A DNA stretch of 64,000 nucleotides, from contig NZ_CP014578.1 of the NCBI RefSeq assembly GCF_001634365.1, forward strand, positions 1,054,001-1,118,000, given 5' to 3'. A program made the position numbers and the translations under genes. Below, one piece after another: positions 62,938 to 64,000 of this stretch; the first letter of the stretch is position 1; every line of letters begins with the position of its first letter. This DNA comes from Paraburkholderia phytofirmans OLGA172 (GTDB lineage: Bacteria; Pseudomonadota; Gammaproteobacteria; Burkholderiales; Burkholderiaceae). A model generated the notes under the pieces. The model saw only the letters and a program-made list of their open reading frames with translations, was not told where the DNA came from and ran no database searches.

Positions 62938-63828
62938 ATGCGCATCCCACCACTAAAAGCCATCATCGCGTTCGAGAGTGTCGCCCGCACGAAGAGCGTC
63001 AATCGGGCGGCTGATGAATTAGGGTTAACGCCATCCGCGGTCAGCCATCAAATTGCCAACCTCGAATCCATCGTGGGAAGGCCCTTGTTCACAAGGCTGG
63101 GACGGGGACTGGTGCTGACGCCAACGGGTCAGCAATATCTGGCCGATGTCACCGGATCGCTCGCCGACCTGAGCCGCGCGACGGAGCGCGCATCGAGCCA
63201 ATCGGGTGTCGAGATTCTTCGCATTCACTCGAGTCCCAGCTTTGGGTTGATGTGGCTGCTGCCGCGGCTGGCTTTGTTCCAGGAAGCGAACGGCGACATT
63301 CAGTTGAATCTCGCGTGCTCGTATGAGGATGTGTCGTTCACCTCCGGCTTCTATGACGTCGACGTACGGCATGGCTACGCTCATTGGACCGACGGCGAGA
63401 TCAAAACGCTACGCAACGAGTTCATCGCGCCTCTTGCATCGGAGGAATACCTGAGAAGACACCCGGTGCGTACCCCCGAGGATCTGCTCGAACGGCGCCT
63501 GATCTTCTCGGAGACGCCTCTCGTGCAGTGGAAGCAATGGTTCGGCAAGTTCGGCGTCGCGGTGTCGCCCAAGGCATACGATTTCGCGTTCGACCGCTCG
63601 TACATGTCGCTCGAAGCCGCGGCATTGGGACACGGCATTGCGCTCGAAAGCACGATGCTCGCATCGGTCCACCTCAAACGCGGTTCGCTCGTACCGGTCT
63701 TCGATCGCACGTATGCGGTCGAGGTCGGAGCCCATCACCTCGTTTACCCTTCCCAGAACGCGGATTTGCCGCGCGTGGCCAAATTTTTGACCTGGGTCGA
63801 GCAAGAGATCAGCCGTGACGCCGTATAG
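62938..63828 (+). CDS. LysR-family transcriptional regulator (GcvA-like)
   Basis: A 296-residue LTTR. The winged helix-turn-helix reads RIPPLKAIIAFESVARTKSV, NRAADELGLTPSAVSHQIAN and LESIVGRPLFTRLGRGLVLT. The effector-binding domain has the GcvA-type signature SPSFGLMWLLPRLALFQEAN, DVDVRHGYAHW and AALGHGIALESTMLA. AGGA eight bases upstream supports ATG 62938 over the much longer reading. Such regulators often control an adjacent gene; the MBL-fold gene upstream on the same strand is a candidate. Inducer unknown. Confidence 0.92.
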   Translation: MRIPPLKAIIAFESVARTKSVNRAADELGLTPSAVSHQIANLESIVGRPLFTRLGRGLVLTPTGQQYLADVTGSLADLSRATERASSQSGVEILRIHSSPSFGLMWLLPRLALFQEANGDIQLNLACSYEDVSFTSGFYDVDVRHGYAHWTDGEIKTLRNEFIAPLASEEYLRRHPVRTPEDLLERRLIFSETPLVQWKQWFGKFGVAVSPKAYDFAFDRSYMSLEAAALGHGIALESTMLASVHLKRGSLVPVFDRTYAVEVGAHHLVYPSQNADLPRVAKFLTWVEQEISRDAV

Positions 63829-64000
63829 CGCCAGGCCGCGCCTGGCGTGACGCCAGCGCCCTACCTTATGCGAAAAAGGGCCGCTTTCTGACGCCTGAGA
63901 CTTCGCGGTGCAGCGACACCTGAATATTCTTCAGCAATAGTTGAGCCGAACTGCATTGATCGAGATGGTTGAAGCACTGAAACTGCATCTACCAACTAAC
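63829..64000. other. window end, no gene seen
   Basis: 172 bases after the LysR stop. Nothing supported. Confidence 0.4.

Noticed and set aside
1..64000. tRNA or rRNA genes
   Set aside because: No cloverleaf-like T-arm (GGTTCGAATCC type) or conserved rRNA segments were recognised by eye; a tRNA search program would settle this.

Overview
This looks like chromosomal DNA of a Burkholderiales bacterium, most likely Paraburkholderia or a close relative. The evidence is the high GC content, the polyhydroxybutyrate genes (phasin, depolymerase), a lipopolysaccharide-core cluster, an RdgC/PurT/RhlE/GluQ-RS/DnaE core gene set, and a two-partner secretion locus in the Burkholderia bcpA-I-B gene order. 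The species call is inference from family knowledge; no search was run.

Region 1 (1-31430) is mostly core genome. It has a truncated GH15 glycosidase at the left edge, a lactonase-fold protein, and a convergent FtsK paralogue with a very long Ala/Pro-rich repeat linker. Next come a META-domain lipoprotein, purT, small envelope proteins, an acetolactate synthase/aldehyde dehydrogenase pair, rhlE, gluQ, trhO and dnaE. A lipopolysaccharide-core block follows (family 2 glycosyltransferase, msbA, family 4 glycosyltransferase, waaC, family 2 glycosyltransferase), then rdgC. A cobalamin-riboswitch-like element lies between the FtsK and META-domain genes with no gene behind it.

Region 2 (31430-43540) is an accessory island. 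A decayed papain-fold gene and a gene-poor stretch lead into a contact-dependent growth inhibition (CDI) locus: a 2787-residue TpsA exoprotein (bcpA), an overlapping small immunity gene (bcpI), and the outer-membrane TpsB transporter (bcpB). The toxin/immunity end is compositionally distinct from the rest of bcpA. The island is bracketed by 25-bp imperfect direct repeats, and a 17-nt palindrome occurs both in the signal region of bcpA and downstream of bcpB.

Region 3 (43540-54840) returns to housekeeping and metabolic genes: two transglutaminase-like proteins, two VOC proteins, an SH3/NlpC-P60 lipoprotein, a molbindin, a methionine-sulfoxide reductase, a broken Rieske gene, and a PAS-GGDEF-EAL protein. 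It ends with a phasin, a PHB depolymerase and a ribbon-helix-helix regulator. The regulator's upstream region carries three CATCCA boxes spaced exactly 11 bp apart.

Region 4 (54840-64000) is a second accessory zone, less GC-rich and full of fragments. It holds a candidate effector/immunity pair (unknown 261-residue protein plus a DUF4279 protein), an AlpA-like regulator next to a perfect 13-bp inverted repeat, several decayed ORFs, and an intact IS5-type insertion sequence with a visible target duplication. A stub of a lipoprotein gene, a Tat-exported metallo-beta-lactamase-fold hydrolase and a LysR regulator complete it. The two toxin/immunity-like loci and the flanking repeats are the most interesting content.
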